A stretch of 64,000 nucleotides of DNA from Burkholderia anthina. Lineage in GTDB: Bacteria; Pseudomonadota; Gammaproteobacteria; Burkholderiales; Burkholderiaceae. Shown here in pieces: positions 25,455 through 34,208 of this stretch. The position numbers and the translations under genes are program-made. Location: contig NZ_CABVLY010000003.1 in NCBI RefSeq assembly GCF_902498995.1, positions 124,001 through 188,000 of the forward strand, given 5' to 3'. Numbering within the stretch: position 1 is the stretch's first letter; every line of letters begins with the position of its first letter. The notes below the pieces were generated by a model. That model was not told the DNA's origin, did no database searches, and saw only the letters and a program-made list of their open reading frames with translations.

Positions 25455-26303
25455 CTACAGCTCGGCCGCCGCGGCGATCAGCGTCGCTTCGAGCGCGAGC
25501 GTCGAGCGCGACGCGGCCGCCGGCCGGTCGATCACGTATTCGAGTTCGCCGAGTTCGGGCAGCCCCGCGTCGAGCCGCGCGAGCCCGGCCGGAATCACGT
25601 AGCCGGCGAACGCGCTGACGCCGAGCCCCGCGCTCGCGGCCGCGCGCAGCACGGCGATGCTGCTGCTCACGACGGCGATCCGGTAAGGCCGGCCGACCGC
25701 CTCGAGCGATTCCAGCACGCGGCGGCGCGACACGCTCGGCTCAGGATGCATCGCGAGCGGCAGCACGGTCTCGTGGCCGGTAATGCGCGAATCGGGGCCG
25801 GTGCACCAGTAAAGCGGTTCGCTGCGGATCACGCGGCCGCGCCGGCTGCCCGCGACGCGCTTCGCGAACACGAGATCGTGGCGGCCTTCGTCGAGCGCGT
25901 CGAACAGGTCGCCCGACAACCCCGTCGAGATCGCCAGCTCGACTTCCGGATTGCGCTGCACGAAGCTCGCGAGCGCGGCCGTCAGGTGCGCGGACGCGAA
26001 ATCCTCCGACATCGCGAGCCGCACCTTGCCCGACAGCGGCGGCCCGCACACCGACGTGACGGCCTCGTCCATCAGTTCGAGGATGCGCACCGCGTAGCGG
26101 AACAGCGCGTCGCCGTGCTGCGACAGGTGCACGTTGCGCGTGTCGCGCTCGAACAGCGGCCGGTCGAGCAGCTCCTCGAGACGGCGGATGTGCTGGCTGA
26201 CGGTCGACTGCGACAGGCTCACGCGCTCGGACGCGGCGGTGAAACTGCCGGACTGGGCGACGGCGACGAAGCTGCGCAGCAGCTCGGGCGGTAATGGACG
26301 CAT
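25455..26303 (-). CDS. LysR-type transcriptional regulator divergent from the malonate genes
   Basis: The protein has 282 residues. The helix-turn-helix is visible in GSFTAASERVSLSQSTVSQH followed by the dimer helix. The effector domain begins near SGKVRLAMSEDF. The first ATG is at 26303; an in-frame GTG lies four codons earlier. It is divergent from madL across 333 bases and is the natural candidate regulator of malonate use. Its sequence does not look like the enterobacterial MdcR, so the assignment is by position only. Confidence 0.88.
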   Translation of the reverse strand: MRPLPPELLRSFVAVAQSGSFTAASERVSLSQSTVSQHIRRLEELLDRPLFERDTRNVHLSQHGDALFRYAVRILELMDEAVTSVCGPPLSGKVRLAMSEDFASAHLTAALASFVQRNPEVELAISTGLSGDLFDALDEGRHDLVFAKRVAGSRRGRVIRSEPLYWCTGPDSRITGHETVLPLAMHPEPSVSRRRVLESLEAVGRPYRIAVVSSSIAVLRAAASAGLGVSAFAGYVIPAGLARLDAGLPELGELEYVIDRPAAASRSTLALEATLIAAAAEL

Positions 26304-26636
26304 TGCTAAATCCACTGAATCGGTTTCGACAACTTCATAAATGGCCGGATTTTGCGGGGCTAGTATCGGATACGCCCCGGTGCGGCTCGTGCAAACGGGG
26401 CGCAGCGGACGCGTAGCGCGTGTCGCGCCGCCGGCTGCCCCGGTCAGTCTAAGGCATCCGGCGTCCGGCCCGAAACCGCATCATCCCATCGACCGCCCGA
26501 GAACGCGCTCGCACGACGAGCCGCCGGGCCGCGGCGCACCGCCGCAGGAGACAGGCAATCCGCGCGCGGGATCGGCGTGCGGGCCCTGGCTCCCGCAGGT
26601 GTCAGGCGCCCGTCACGAAGAGACTGGAGACGACTC
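26304..26636. other. 333-base divergent region before madL
   Basis: No gene seen. The part next to the LysR start (26304-26370) is AT-richer and holds a -10-like TAGTAT at 26361-26366 on the plus strand, without a good -35. The remainder is GC-rich. It should contain the malonate promoter and a LysR site, but no clear palindrome was recognised. Confidence 0.5.
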
Positions 26637-27032
26637 ATGATCATCTACGGAACCGCGCTGCTGGCGTTCTGCCATCTGGCCGGACTGTTCCTCGGCGACC
26701 TGCTGGGCACCGCGATCGGCGTGAAGACCAATGTCGGCGGCGTCGGCATCGCAATGCTGCTGCTGATCTGCCTGCGTTTGTGGCTGCACCGGCGCGGCTG
26801 GCTGCCGAAGGAGACCGAGGCCGGTGTCGGTTTCTGGGGCGCGATGTACATCCCGGTCGTCGTCGCGATGGCCGCGAACCAGAACGTCGTCGCCGCGCTC
26901 AAGGGCGGCCCGGTCGCGCTGCTCGCCGCCATCGGCGCGGTCGCGATCTGCGCATGCTGCATCGCGGTACTCGTGCGCATGGGGCGCGACGACACGGCCT
27001 TCGCGGGCGTGCCGCAACTCGACGAACAGTGA
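26637..27032 (+). CDS. madL: Malonate transporter subunit MadL
   Basis: The protein has 131 residues with four hydrophobic helices, beginning MIIYGTALLAFCHLAGLFLG, as expected for MadL. Together with MadM it forms the sodium-dependent malonate importer described in Malonomonas. The ATG at 26637 follows a GGAGA ribosome-binding site. The stop is 11 bases before madM with its own AGGAGG-like site. It opens the malonate cluster, ahead of the decarboxylase genes. Confidence 0.92.
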   Translation: MIIYGTALLAFCHLAGLFLGDLLGTAIGVKTNVGGVGIAMLLLICLRLWLHRRGWLPKETEAGVGFWGAMYIPVVVAMAANQNVVAALKGGPVALLAAIGAVAICACCIAVLVRMGRDDTAFAGVPQLDEQ

Positions 27033-27043
27033 AGGAGGCCGCC

Positions 27044-27811
27044 ATGTTGCAGATGCTCGAAAAAACCGTCGCCCACAACGGGCTCGTCGCGTCGTTCGCA
27101 CTGGTCGGCCTGATCATGTGGCTGTCGTCGATCGTGTCGCGCAAGCTCACGTTCGGCCGCGTGCACGGCTCCGCGATCGCGATCGTGATCGGTCTTGCGC
27201 TCGCGTACGTCGGCGGCGCGTTCACCGGCGGCGAGAAGGGGCTGGCCGACGTGCCGCTGTTCGCGGGTGTCGGCCTGATGGGCGGCGCGATGCTGCGCGA
27301 TTTCGCGATCGTCGCGACCGCGTTCGAAGTGCAGCCGACCGAGGCGCGCAAGGCCGGCCTCGTCGGCGTCGTGTCGCTGCTGCTCGGCACGGTGTTGCCG
27401 TTCATCGTCGGCGCGTGCATCGCGCGCGCATTCGGCTATACCGATGCCGTCAGCATGACGACCATCGGCGCGGGCGCCGTCACCTACATCGTCGGGCCCG
27501 TGACGGGCGCGGCGATCGGCGCGAGTTCCGACGTGATCGCGCTCAGCATCGCGACGGGGCTCGTCAAGGCGATCATCGTGATGGTGGGCACGCCGGTTGC
27601 GGCCAACTTCATGGGCCTGAAGACGCCGCGCTCCGCGATGATCTTCGGCGGCCTGGCCGGCACCGTGAGCGGCGTGAGCGCCGGGCTGGCCGCGACCGAT
27701 CGCCGGCTCGTGCCGTACGGCGCGCTGGTCGCGACGTTCCATACCGGCGTCGGCTGCCTGCTCGGGCCGTCGGTGCTGTTCTTCACGACGCGCGCGCTGG
27801 TCGGCGCGTAG
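27044..27811 (+). CDS. madM: Malonate transporter subunit MadM
   Basis: The protein has 255 residues and about eight membrane helices, including MWLSSIVSRKLTFGRVHGSA, typical of MadM. It is the larger part of the two-component malonate:sodium symporter in the inner membrane. GAAGGAGG lies just before the ATG. The following 173-base gap contains a GC hairpin, so the transporter and decarboxylase genes may be unequally expressed. Confidence 0.92.
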   Translation: MLQMLEKTVAHNGLVASFALVGLIMWLSSIVSRKLTFGRVHGSAIAIVIGLALAYVGGAFTGGEKGLADVPLFAGVGLMGGAMLRDFAIVATAFEVQPTEARKAGLVGVVSLLLGTVLPFIVGACIARAFGYTDAVSMTTIGAGAVTYIVGPVTGAAIGASSDVIALSIATGLVKAIIVMVGTPVAANFMGLKTPRSAMIFGGLAGTVSGVSAGLAATDRRLVPYGALVATFHTGVGCLLGPSVLFFTTRALVGA

Positions 27812-27861
27812 CCGGGCGCGTCCGGTCGTCCGGTCCGGGCGGCCCGCGCGTGCAGCCGGCA

Positions 27862-27881
27862 GGCCCGCGCCGTCGCGGGCC
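27862..27881 (+). terminator. GC hairpin between madM and mdcA
   Basis: GGCCCGCG (27862-27869) pairs perfectly with CGCGGGCC (27874-27881) around CCGT. There is no T run, so partial attenuation or RNA protection is more likely than full termination. A -10-like TAGAAT (27947-27952) follows, but a matching -35 is not clear. Confidence 0.4.
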
Positions 27882-27984
27882 GCATCCATCGCGGCGTCCT
27901 CTGAGTCGCATTCGTCAACATCATCAATCGGCGGCGGCGCCAGGCTTAGAATGCCGCTGAACCATCGAAGCGGGAGAACTGTTC

Positions 27985-29631
27985 ATGACGGGATGGAATC
28001 ACGCGCGGCAGGCGCGCGACGCACGCCTCGCGGCCGGCGCGGCGTACGCGCGGGGCAAGCGGGTCGATGCGCGCGACACCGTCGCGTTGCTCGAAGCGGT
28101 GCTGCGGCCCGGCGACCGCGTTTGCCTCGAAGGCGACAACCAGAAGCAGGCCGATCTGCTCGCGACGGCGCTCGCCGACGTCGACAGCGCGAAGGTGCAC
28201 GATTTGCACATGGTGCAGTCGGGCGTCGTGCTGCCCGAGCATCTCGACGTGTTCGAGCGCGGGATCGCGAAGCGGCTCGATTTCGCGTATTCCGGCCCGC
28301 AGTCGCAGCGGATCGCGAAGCTGCTGTTCGGCGGCAAGATCGCGCTCGGCGCGGTGCACACCTATCTCGAGCTGTTCGCGCGCTACTTCATCGACCTCAC
28401 GCCGCAGGTCGCGCTGATCGCCGCGGTCAGCGCCGACGCCGACGGCAACCTGTACACCGGCCCGAACACGGAAGACACGCCGACCGTCGTCGAGGCCACC
28501 GCGTTCAAGGACGGCATCGTGATCGCGCAGGTCGACCGCATCGTCGACAAGGTGCCGCGCGTCGACATTCCCGGCGACCGCGTGCACTTCGTCGTCGAGG
28601 CCGGCCGGCCGTTCTACGTCGAGCCGCTGTTCACGCGCGACCCGGCCGCGATCACCGAGACGCAGATCCTGACCGCGATGCTCGCGATCAAGGGCATCTA
28701 CGAGCCGTACGGCATCAAGCGCCTGAACCACGGGATCGGCTTCAACACGGCCGCGATCGAGCTGCTGCTGCCGACCTACGGCGCGAAGCTCGGGCTGAAG
28801 GGCAAGGTCTGCACGCACTGGGCGCTCAATCCGCACCCGACGCTGATTCCCGCGATCGAGTCGGGCTGGGTCGAGCAGATCCACTGCTTCGGCTCCGAAG
28901 TCGGGATGGACGACTACATCCGCGCACGCTCCGACGTGTGGTTCACCGGCCCCGACGGGTCGCTGCGCTCGAACCGCGCGTTCTGCCAGACCGCCGGCCT
29001 CTATGCATGCGACATGTTCATCGGCTCGACGCTGCAGATCGACCTGTCCGGTCATTCGTCGACGGTCACGGCCGAGCGGATCGCCGGCTTCGGCGGCGCG
29101 CCGAACATGGGCAGCGATGCGCGCGGCCGGCGCCATCCGAGCGAGCCGTGGCTGAAGGCCGGCGCGGAAGCCGACCCCGACACGCCGGCGGCGCTCAGGC
29201 GCGGCCGCAAGCTGGTCGTGCAGATCGGCGAGACGTTCGGCGACAAGAACGTGCCGATGTTCGTCGAGAAGCTCGACGCGCTGAAGCTCGCCGACAAGCT
29301 GCAGCTCGATCTCGCGCCGATCATGGTCTACGGCGACGACGTCACGCACATCGTCACCGAGGAAGGGATCGCGAACCTGCTGATGTGCCGCGACAAGGAC
29401 GAGCGCGAGCATGCGATCCGCGGCGTGGCCGGCTATACGGAAATCGGCCGCGGCCGCGACAGGAAGATGGTCGAGCGCCTGCGCGAGCGCGGCGTGATCC
29501 GCCGCCCGGAGGATCTCGGCATCGATCCGCTCGACGCCGACCGCCGCTGGCTTGCCGCGCGTTCGATCAAGGATCTCGTGCACTGGTCGGGCGGTCTTTA
29601 TGCACCGCCGGCCCGGTTCCGCAACTGGTGA
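27985..29631 (+). CDS. mdcA: Malonate decarboxylase alpha subunit (acetyl-S-ACP:malonate ACP transferase)
   Basis: The protein has 548 residues, the normal MdcA length. It belongs to the CoA-transferase family and moves malonate onto the carrier protein MdcC while releasing acetate. Diagnostic stretches include QKQADLLATAL near the start, EPYGIKRLNHGIGFNTAAIE in the middle and GFGGAPNMGSDARGRRHPSEPW toward the C-terminus. A CGGGAGA ribosome-binding site precedes the ATG. It begins the compact mdcACDEGBH run; mdcC starts ten bases after its stop. Confidence 0.96.
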   Translation: MTGWNHARQARDARLAAGAAYARGKRVDARDTVALLEAVLRPGDRVCLEGDNQKQADLLATALADVDSAKVHDLHMVQSGVVLPEHLDVFERGIAKRLDFAYSGPQSQRIAKLLFGGKIALGAVHTYLELFARYFIDLTPQVALIAAVSADADGNLYTGPNTEDTPTVVEATAFKDGIVIAQVDRIVDKVPRVDIPGDRVHFVVEAGRPFYVEPLFTRDPAAITETQILTAMLAIKGIYEPYGIKRLNHGIGFNTAAIELLLPTYGAKLGLKGKVCTHWALNPHPTLIPAIESGWVEQIHCFGSEVGMDDYIRARSDVWFTGPDGSLRSNRAFCQTAGLYACDMFIGSTLQIDLSGHSSTVTAERIAGFGGAPNMGSDARGRRHPSEPWLKAGAEADPDTPAALRRGRKLVVQIGETFGDKNVPMFVEKLDALKLADKLQLDLAPIMVYGDDVTHIVTEEGIANLLMCRDKDEREHAIRGVAGYTEIGRGRDRKMVERLRERGVIRRPEDLGIDPLDADRRWLAARSIKDLVHWSGGLYAPPARFRNW

Positions 29632-29641
29632 GGAAGAGGGC

Positions 29642-29956
29642 ATGGAACAGTTGAACTACCGCTTCACCGCGCGCGAACGCGCGAAGGGCGAACGGGCCAC
29701 GGCGCTCGTCGGCGTGGTCGCGTCCGGCAATCTCGAAGTGCTCGTCGAGCGCGTGCTGCCGGGCAACGAATGCGAGATCGACATCCGCACCGCGGCGGTC
29801 GGTTTCGGCGCGGTCTGGCAGGCCGTCGTGTCGGACTTCGTCGAACGGCGCACGCCGGGCGGCCTGAAGCTGTCGATCAACGACGGCGGCGCGCGGCCCG
29901 ACATGGTGTCGCTGCGGCTCGCGCAGGCCGTGCGCGCGATCGAGGGGGACGCATGA
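29642..29956 (+). CDS. mdcC: Malonate decarboxylase acyl carrier protein (delta subunit)
   Basis: The protein has 104 residues. The Ser in VASGNLEVLVE, near residue 28, is the site that carries 2'-(5''-triphosphoribosyl)-3'-dephospho-CoA in characterised MdcC proteins. The malonyl group is bound as thioester to this arm and shuttled between MdcA and MdcD/E. GAGGAAGAGG before the ATG gives a strong ribosome-binding site. Its stop overlaps the mdcD start in ATGA. Confidence 0.95.
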   Translation: MEQLNYRFTARERAKGERATALVGVVASGNLEVLVERVLPGNECEIDIRTAAVGFGAVWQAVVSDFVERRTPGGLKLSINDGGARPDMVSLRLAQAVRAIEGDA

Positions 29957-30888
29957 TGACCGACGTGATTCACGATGCACCGGCGTTCGTCGCGAACGGC
30001 GCGAGCTGGTACGAAGCGTCGGCGCGCCAGCGCGTCGACGGGCTGCTCGATGCGGGCAGCTTCACCGAATTTCTCGGGCCGGGCGAACGTGTGACGAGCC
30101 CGCACCTGCCGCTGTTCGGCCTGCCGCAGCAGTTCGACGACGGGATGGTGGTCGGCCACGGCCGGCTCGACGGCCAGCCGGTGTTCGTCGCCGCGCAGGA
30201 AGGCCGCTTCATGGGCGGCGCGTTCGGCGAAGTGCACGGCGCGAAGCTCACGGGGCTGCTGCGCGCGGCGCGCGAACTCGGCACGCCCGTGCTGATCCTG
30301 TTCGATACGGGCGGCGTGCGGCTGCAGGAAGCGAACGCGGGCGAGCTGGCGATCGCCGAGATCATGCGCGCGCTCGTCGAAGCGCGCGCGGCCGGCGTGC
30401 CGGTGATCGGGCTGATCGGCGGGCGCGCGGGCTGCTACGGCGGCGGCGGTCTGCTCGCCGCGTGCTGTTCGGCGCTCGCGGTGTCCGAGCAGGGGCGCAT
30501 CAGCGTGTCGGGGCCCGAAGTGATCGAGACCAACCGCGGCGTCGAGGAATTCGATGCGAAGGATCGCGCGCTGATCTGGCGCACGATGGGCGGCAAGCAC
30601 CGCCGGCTGATCGGCGGCGCGGATCGCTACGTCGCGGACACGCCCGACGCGTTTCGCGCGGCCGCGCTCGAACTGCTCGGCCGTGCGCCGGCGTTCGATG
30701 CGGCGATGCTGCGCGCGGAGCAGGCGCGTCTCGAAGCGCGGATCGAACGGTTCGGCGCATGCAGGGATGCGCTCGACGTGTGGCGGGCGCTCGGCGCGGA
30801 CAACGCGGAAGCGATCCCCGGCATGCCCGACGATGCATTCGCGAAACTCGCCGACCAGTTACAGGAGCCGAAGCATGACGCTCGATGA
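29953..30888 (+). CDS. mdcD: Malonate decarboxylase beta subunit
   Basis: The protein has 311 residues in the carboxyltransferase/crotonase-like fold. Segments EGRFMGGAFGEVHGAKL and GGRAGCYGGGGLLAACC provide the oxyanion-type backbone sites found in biotin-independent malonyl-S-ACP decarboxylases. With MdcE it decarboxylates malonyl-MdcC to acetyl-MdcC. The start overlaps the mdcC stop by four bases (ATGA), a translational-coupling layout; a second ATG directly follows. Its C-terminal part overlaps mdcE by 14 bases. Confidence 0.95.
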   Translation: MMTDVIHDAPAFVANGASWYEASARQRVDGLLDAGSFTEFLGPGERVTSPHLPLFGLPQQFDDGMVVGHGRLDGQPVFVAAQEGRFMGGAFGEVHGAKLTGLLRAARELGTPVLILFDTGGVRLQEANAGELAIAEIMRALVEARAAGVPVIGLIGGRAGCYGGGGLLAACCSALAVSEQGRISVSGPEVIETNRGVEEFDAKDRALIWRTMGGKHRRLIGGADRYVADTPDAFRAAALELLGRAPAFDAAMLRAEQARLEARIERFGACRDALDVWRALGADNAEAIPGMPDDAFAKLADQLQEPKHDAR

Positions 30889-31582
30889 AGTCCTGACCTC
30901 GCTGTTCCCTGAAGGCCATTCGATCGCGCGAACCGGCGGTCTGCTCACGGGCCATGCGGAACTGGCCGGCACGCGCGTCGACGTGATCGGTGTGGCCGAC
31001 CGTTTGCCGTTCGGCATCGACGAAGCCGTGACGCTCGCGTCGCACGTGCTCGACACGCTCGAGCGCGGCGGCGACACGCCGATTCTCGTGCTGGTCGACA
31101 GCGACAGCCAGCGGATGAGCAAGCGCGACGAACTGCTCGGGCTGAACGAATGCCTGTCGCATCTCGCGAAATGCCTGATGCACGCGGAGCTCGCCGGGCA
31201 CCGGACGATCGGCCTGCTGTACGGTCATACGGCCGCGGGCGCGTTCATCGCGACCGCGCTCGCGACGCGCACGCTGCTCGCGGTGCCGGGCGCGGAACCG
31301 GAAGTGATGGACCTGCCGTCGATGTCGCGCGTGACGAAGCTGCCGATCGACGTGCTGAAGGAGATGGCGCGCTCGACGCCGGTGTTCGCGCCGGGGCTCG
31401 ACAACCTGGTGAAGATGGGGGCCGTGGACGCCGTGCTCGATCCGGCCCGCGCGCTCGACGCGCAGGTGGGCGAATGGCTCGGCAAGCCGGCGGCGCGCGT
31501 CGATGCGCGTGCGGCGCGCGGCCGGCCGGTCGCGGCCGACGTCGCGAAGCGCGTCGAGGCACTTGCGCGTGCCGCGCGCTGA
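30875..31582 (+). CDS. mdcE: Malonate decarboxylase gamma subunit
   Basis: The protein has 235 residues. The second carboxyltransferase-like domain is recognised by VADRLPFGIDEAVTLA, LYGHTAAGAFIATALA and the metal- and subunit-contact region KEMARSTPVFAPGLDN. It forms the decarboxylase half-enzyme with MdcD. ACAGGAG precedes the ATG, which lies inside the end of mdcD. The stop in turn overlaps the start of mdcG. Confidence 0.95.
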   Translation: MTLDEVLTSLFPEGHSIARTGGLLTGHAELAGTRVDVIGVADRLPFGIDEAVTLASHVLDTLERGGDTPILVLVDSDSQRMSKRDELLGLNECLSHLAKCLMHAELAGHRTIGLLYGHTAAGAFIATALATRTLLAVPGAEPEVMDLPSMSRVTKLPIDVLKEMARSTPVFAPGLDNLVKMGAVDAVLDPARALDAQVGEWLGKPAARVDARAARGRPVAADVAKRVEALARAAR

Positions 31583-32237
31583 CACGCCGCTGCGCCGCCA
31601 CACGCTCGTCACGTTGACGGCGAACGGGTGGCGCGATGCGGGTGCGCGCGATCCGGCGCTCGCGGCCGATCCGCTCGTACGGGCGTGGTCGGCACGCGGC
31701 TGGCCGCTCGTCGTGCGCCGCGCGTCACCGGACGAGGCCGATGCCGGCCGCGTGCCGCTCGGCCTGCCGCTGCCGCCTTCCGCGGGCAAGCGGCGCATCG
31801 CGCTGAACGTTGCTGCCGACGCGCTCGCGTCGGTCGGCCCGCTGCCTGCGCTGGCCGACGTACTCGCCGCCGCGCCCGATGCATGGCACGCGCCGTTGCG
31901 CGAGCTGGACGCGCTTGGCGCACGCTGCGGCGTGCCGGGCCGCGTGTTCGGCAGCCTCGCGTGGCAGGCGCTGACGGGCGAGCGCTATCTGAGCGAATCC
32001 TCCGATCTCGACATCGCTTTTCCGCTGCCGGACGCCGCGTCGCTCGCGCCGCTGCTCGACGGGCTGGCCGACATCGACGCGCGCGCGCCGATGCGCATCG
32101 ACGGCGAGCTGCTGCGCGGCGACGGCGCGGGCGTGAACTGGCGCGAGCTGCATGCGCGGCTGCCCGAAGTCGCGGTCAAGACCGCGATCGCCGTCGAATT
32201 GATGTCGGCCGACGCGTTCACGGGAGGCGTGCAATGA
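31569..32237 (+). CDS. mdcG: Phosphoribosyl-dephospho-CoA transferase (MdcG, holo-ACP synthase)
   Basis: The protein has 222 residues. The nucleotidyltransferase motif GSLAWQALTG is followed by SSDLDIAF, whose two Asp residues should bind the metal. MdcG attaches the triphosphoribosyl-dephospho-CoA arm to the Ser of MdcC. A GTG at 31569, overlapping the mdcE stop by 14 bases, gives the family-like start PRADTPLRRHTLV; no ATG fits. It lies between mdcE and mdcB, which makes its substrate. Confidence 0.9.
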   Translation: MPRADTPLRRHTLVTLTANGWRDAGARDPALAADPLVRAWSARGWPLVVRRASPDEADAGRVPLGLPLPPSAGKRRIALNVAADALASVGPLPALADVLAAAPDAWHAPLRELDALGARCGVPGRVFGSLAWQALTGERYLSESSDLDIAFPLPDAASLAPLLDGLADIDARAPMRIDGELLRGDGAGVNWRELHARLPEVAVKTAIAVELMSADAFTGGVQ

Positions 32238-33106
32238 ACGCCCGGGCGGCTTGCCGCGCACCGGCGCCGTCCGATGTCGAGCGCATCGCCGGGCTTGCCG
32301 AGCGCAGCCTCGTGCTGGAAATCGAGACCTACCCGAAGCCGGGGCTCGTCAGCCACGTCGACACCGGCAGTCATGCGGACATGGATGCCGCGACGTTCGA
32401 ACGCAGCGCGGCCGTATTGCGGCCGTACTTCGCGGAACTGGCCGACGCCGGCGCACGCGACGCGGACATGACCGTGCTGCGCAAGATCGGCCTGCGTGCG
32501 GAACACGCGATGCTTGCCGCGACCGGCGGCGTCAATACGCATCGCGGCGCAATCTTCGGGCTCGGGCTGCTGTGCGCGGCCGCGGGCCGCCGCATGGCGT
32601 CCGGCATGGCGGCCCCGGCGCGCGCGATGACGCTCGGCGCATGGGTCGCGCGGCGCTGGGGCACCGAGATCCTTGGCGGCCCGCGACTACCCGACAGCCA
32701 CGGCGAGCGTGCGAGCCGCCGCTACGGCGTGGGCGGCGCACGCCGCGAGGCGGCCGGCGGCTTCGCGACCGTTTACCGCGTCGGGTTGCCGGCGCTGCGC
32801 CGCGCACAACGCAGCATGCCGGACGATGCGCACGCCGCGCGCGTCGACGCGTGCTTCGCGCTGATCGCCGCGCTCGACGATACGAATCTGCTGCATCGGG
32901 GCGGCCAGGCCGGCCTCGATTTCGCGCGGGCGACCGCGCGTGCGTTCGTCGCGCGCGGCGGCATCCGCGCCCGCGACTGGCGGTTGCACGCGGTCGCGGC
33001 GCACCATGCGTTCATCGCTCGCCGGTTGAGCCCGGGCGGCGCGGCCGACCTGCTGGCGATGAGCGTGTTCGTCGATGCGCTCGAAGCGGACGGGGAGGGG
33101 CGATGA
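32234..33106 (+). CDS. mdcB: Triphosphoribosyl-dephospho-CoA synthase
   Basis: The protein has 290 residues of the CitG/MdcB family. Typical segments are EIETYPKPGLVSHVDTGSH near residue 30, AATGGVNTHRGAIFGLGLL near 95 and ALDDTNLLHRGG near 210. It joins ATP and dephospho-CoA to make the prosthetic-group precursor used by MdcG. Its ATG overlaps the mdcG stop by four bases, and its stop overlaps the mdcH start in the same way. Confidence 0.94.
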   Translation: MNARAACRAPAPSDVERIAGLAERSLVLEIETYPKPGLVSHVDTGSHADMDAATFERSAAVLRPYFAELADAGARDADMTVLRKIGLRAEHAMLAATGGVNTHRGAIFGLGLLCAAAGRRMASGMAAPARAMTLGAWVARRWGTEILGGPRLPDSHGERASRRYGVGGARREAAGGFATVYRVGLPALRRAQRSMPDDAHAARVDACFALIAALDDTNLLHRGGQAGLDFARATARAFVARGGIRARDWRLHAVAAHHAFIARRLSPGGAADLLAMSVFVDALEADGEGR

Positions 33107-34035
33107 CGCTGGCGATCCTGTGTTCGGGGCAAGGCGCGCAGCGCGCCGACATGTTCGAACTGACCGGCACGGCGCCGCAGGCCGATGCGTTGTTCGCGCA
33201 CGCGGGCCGGCTCCTCGGCGACGATCCGCGCAACTGGGTGCGGACCGCCGACCCGGACGCGCTGCGCGAGAACCGCGCCGCGCAGATTCTCTGCACGGTG
33301 CAGGCGCTCGCGGCGGCCGCGCTGCTCGACGCGGTATGGCCGCGCCGTCGCTGCGTCGCCGGTTACAGCGTCGGCGAAGTCGCGTCGTGGAGCGTCGCGG
33401 GGATGATCGATCCGCACGACGCGCTGGACCTGGCCGATGCGCGTGCGCGCGCGATGGATGCCGCCAGCGGCGGCGATGAACGGATGGTATTCGTGCGCGG
33501 GCTGACGCGCGCGCAACTCGCGCAGCTGTGTGACGGCCGCGATGCGGCGATCGCGATCGCCAATCCCGGCGACGCGTTCGTGGTTGCCGGTCCCCAGGCC
33601 GACGTCGATGCGGTGGCCGACGACGCGGCGCGCGACGGTGCGCTGCGCGTCGCACCCGTCTGCGTGCGGATTGCGTCGCACACGCGCCGTCTCGCGTCGG
33701 CGGTGCCCGCGTTTCGTGCGTCGCTGGCGGCGGTGAACGTGCGCCGGCCGCTGCCGGGCACGCGGCTGTTTTCGGGGATCGACGGCGCGTCGGTGCTCGA
33801 CGCCGACGCGGGGCTCGACAAGCTCGCGCGGCAGATCGCGGAGCCGGTCGAGTGGGCGGCTTGCCTGGCCGCGTGCGTCGAGGCCGGCGCGACCGCGTTT
33901 CTCGAACTCGGCCCCGGCCGCGCGCTGGCCGAGATGGCGAGCGGCGCGTATCCGGCACTGCCGGCGCGCAGCGTCGCGGATTTCCGTTCCGTCGACGGCA
34001 TGGCGAACTGGCTCGCACGTGTTTCAGCCGGCTGA
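33103..34035 (+). CDS. mdcH: Malonyl-CoA:ACP transacylase MdcH
   Basis: The protein has 310 residues with the FabD-like acyltransferase fold. The active-site Ser is in GYSVGEVASW (usually GHSLGE), the first loop is CSGQGAQR, and FLELGPGRAL near the end is a conserved FabD feature. It charges MdcC with malonyl from malonyl-CoA, starting the catalytic cycle. A GGGGAGGGG site lies before the ATG within the end of mdcB. The stop lies within a hairpin that may end the transcript. Confidence 0.92.
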   Translation: MTLAILCSGQGAQRADMFELTGTAPQADALFAHAGRLLGDDPRNWVRTADPDALRENRAAQILCTVQALAAAALLDAVWPRRRCVAGYSVGEVASWSVAGMIDPHDALDLADARARAMDAASGGDERMVFVRGLTRAQLAQLCDGRDAAIAIANPGDAFVVAGPQADVDAVADDAARDGALRVAPVCVRIASHTRRLASAVPAFRASLAAVNVRRPLPGTRLFSGIDGASVLDADAGLDKLARQIAEPVEWAACLAACVEAGATAFLELGPGRALAEMASGAYPALPARSVADFRSVDGMANWLARVSAG

Positions 34036-34054
34036 CGGGCGGCACGCCGTCAGC
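34031..34054 (+). terminator. Hairpin at the end of the malonate operon
   Basis: GCTGACGG (34031-34038), which spans the mdcH stop codon, pairs with CCGTCAGC (34047-34054). No T run follows. It is a plausible operon-end structure but not a classical terminator. Confidence 0.4.
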
Positions 34055-34170
34055 GCGGAAACACCGCCCAAACACCGCGAAACGGGCGCTGAAATCGGGC
34101 CCGAAACAGCCCGGCCACCGGCCGTCGCGCACCGTGTGTTGCGCCGGCGCAGCAGCGTTGCAGCGAGCGC

Positions 34171-34198
34171 TTGCCATGCGAATTGGCGTCGCTACAAT
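34171..34198 (+). promoter_or_regulatory. Sigma-70-like promoter before the PLD-like gene
   Basis: TTGCCA (34171-34176) and TACAAT (34193-34198) are separated by 16 bases. The predicted start point falls only about four bases before the ATG at 34209, so the message would be almost leaderless. Confidence 0.55.
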
Positions 34199-34208
34199 GG
34201 CGCCCGCC

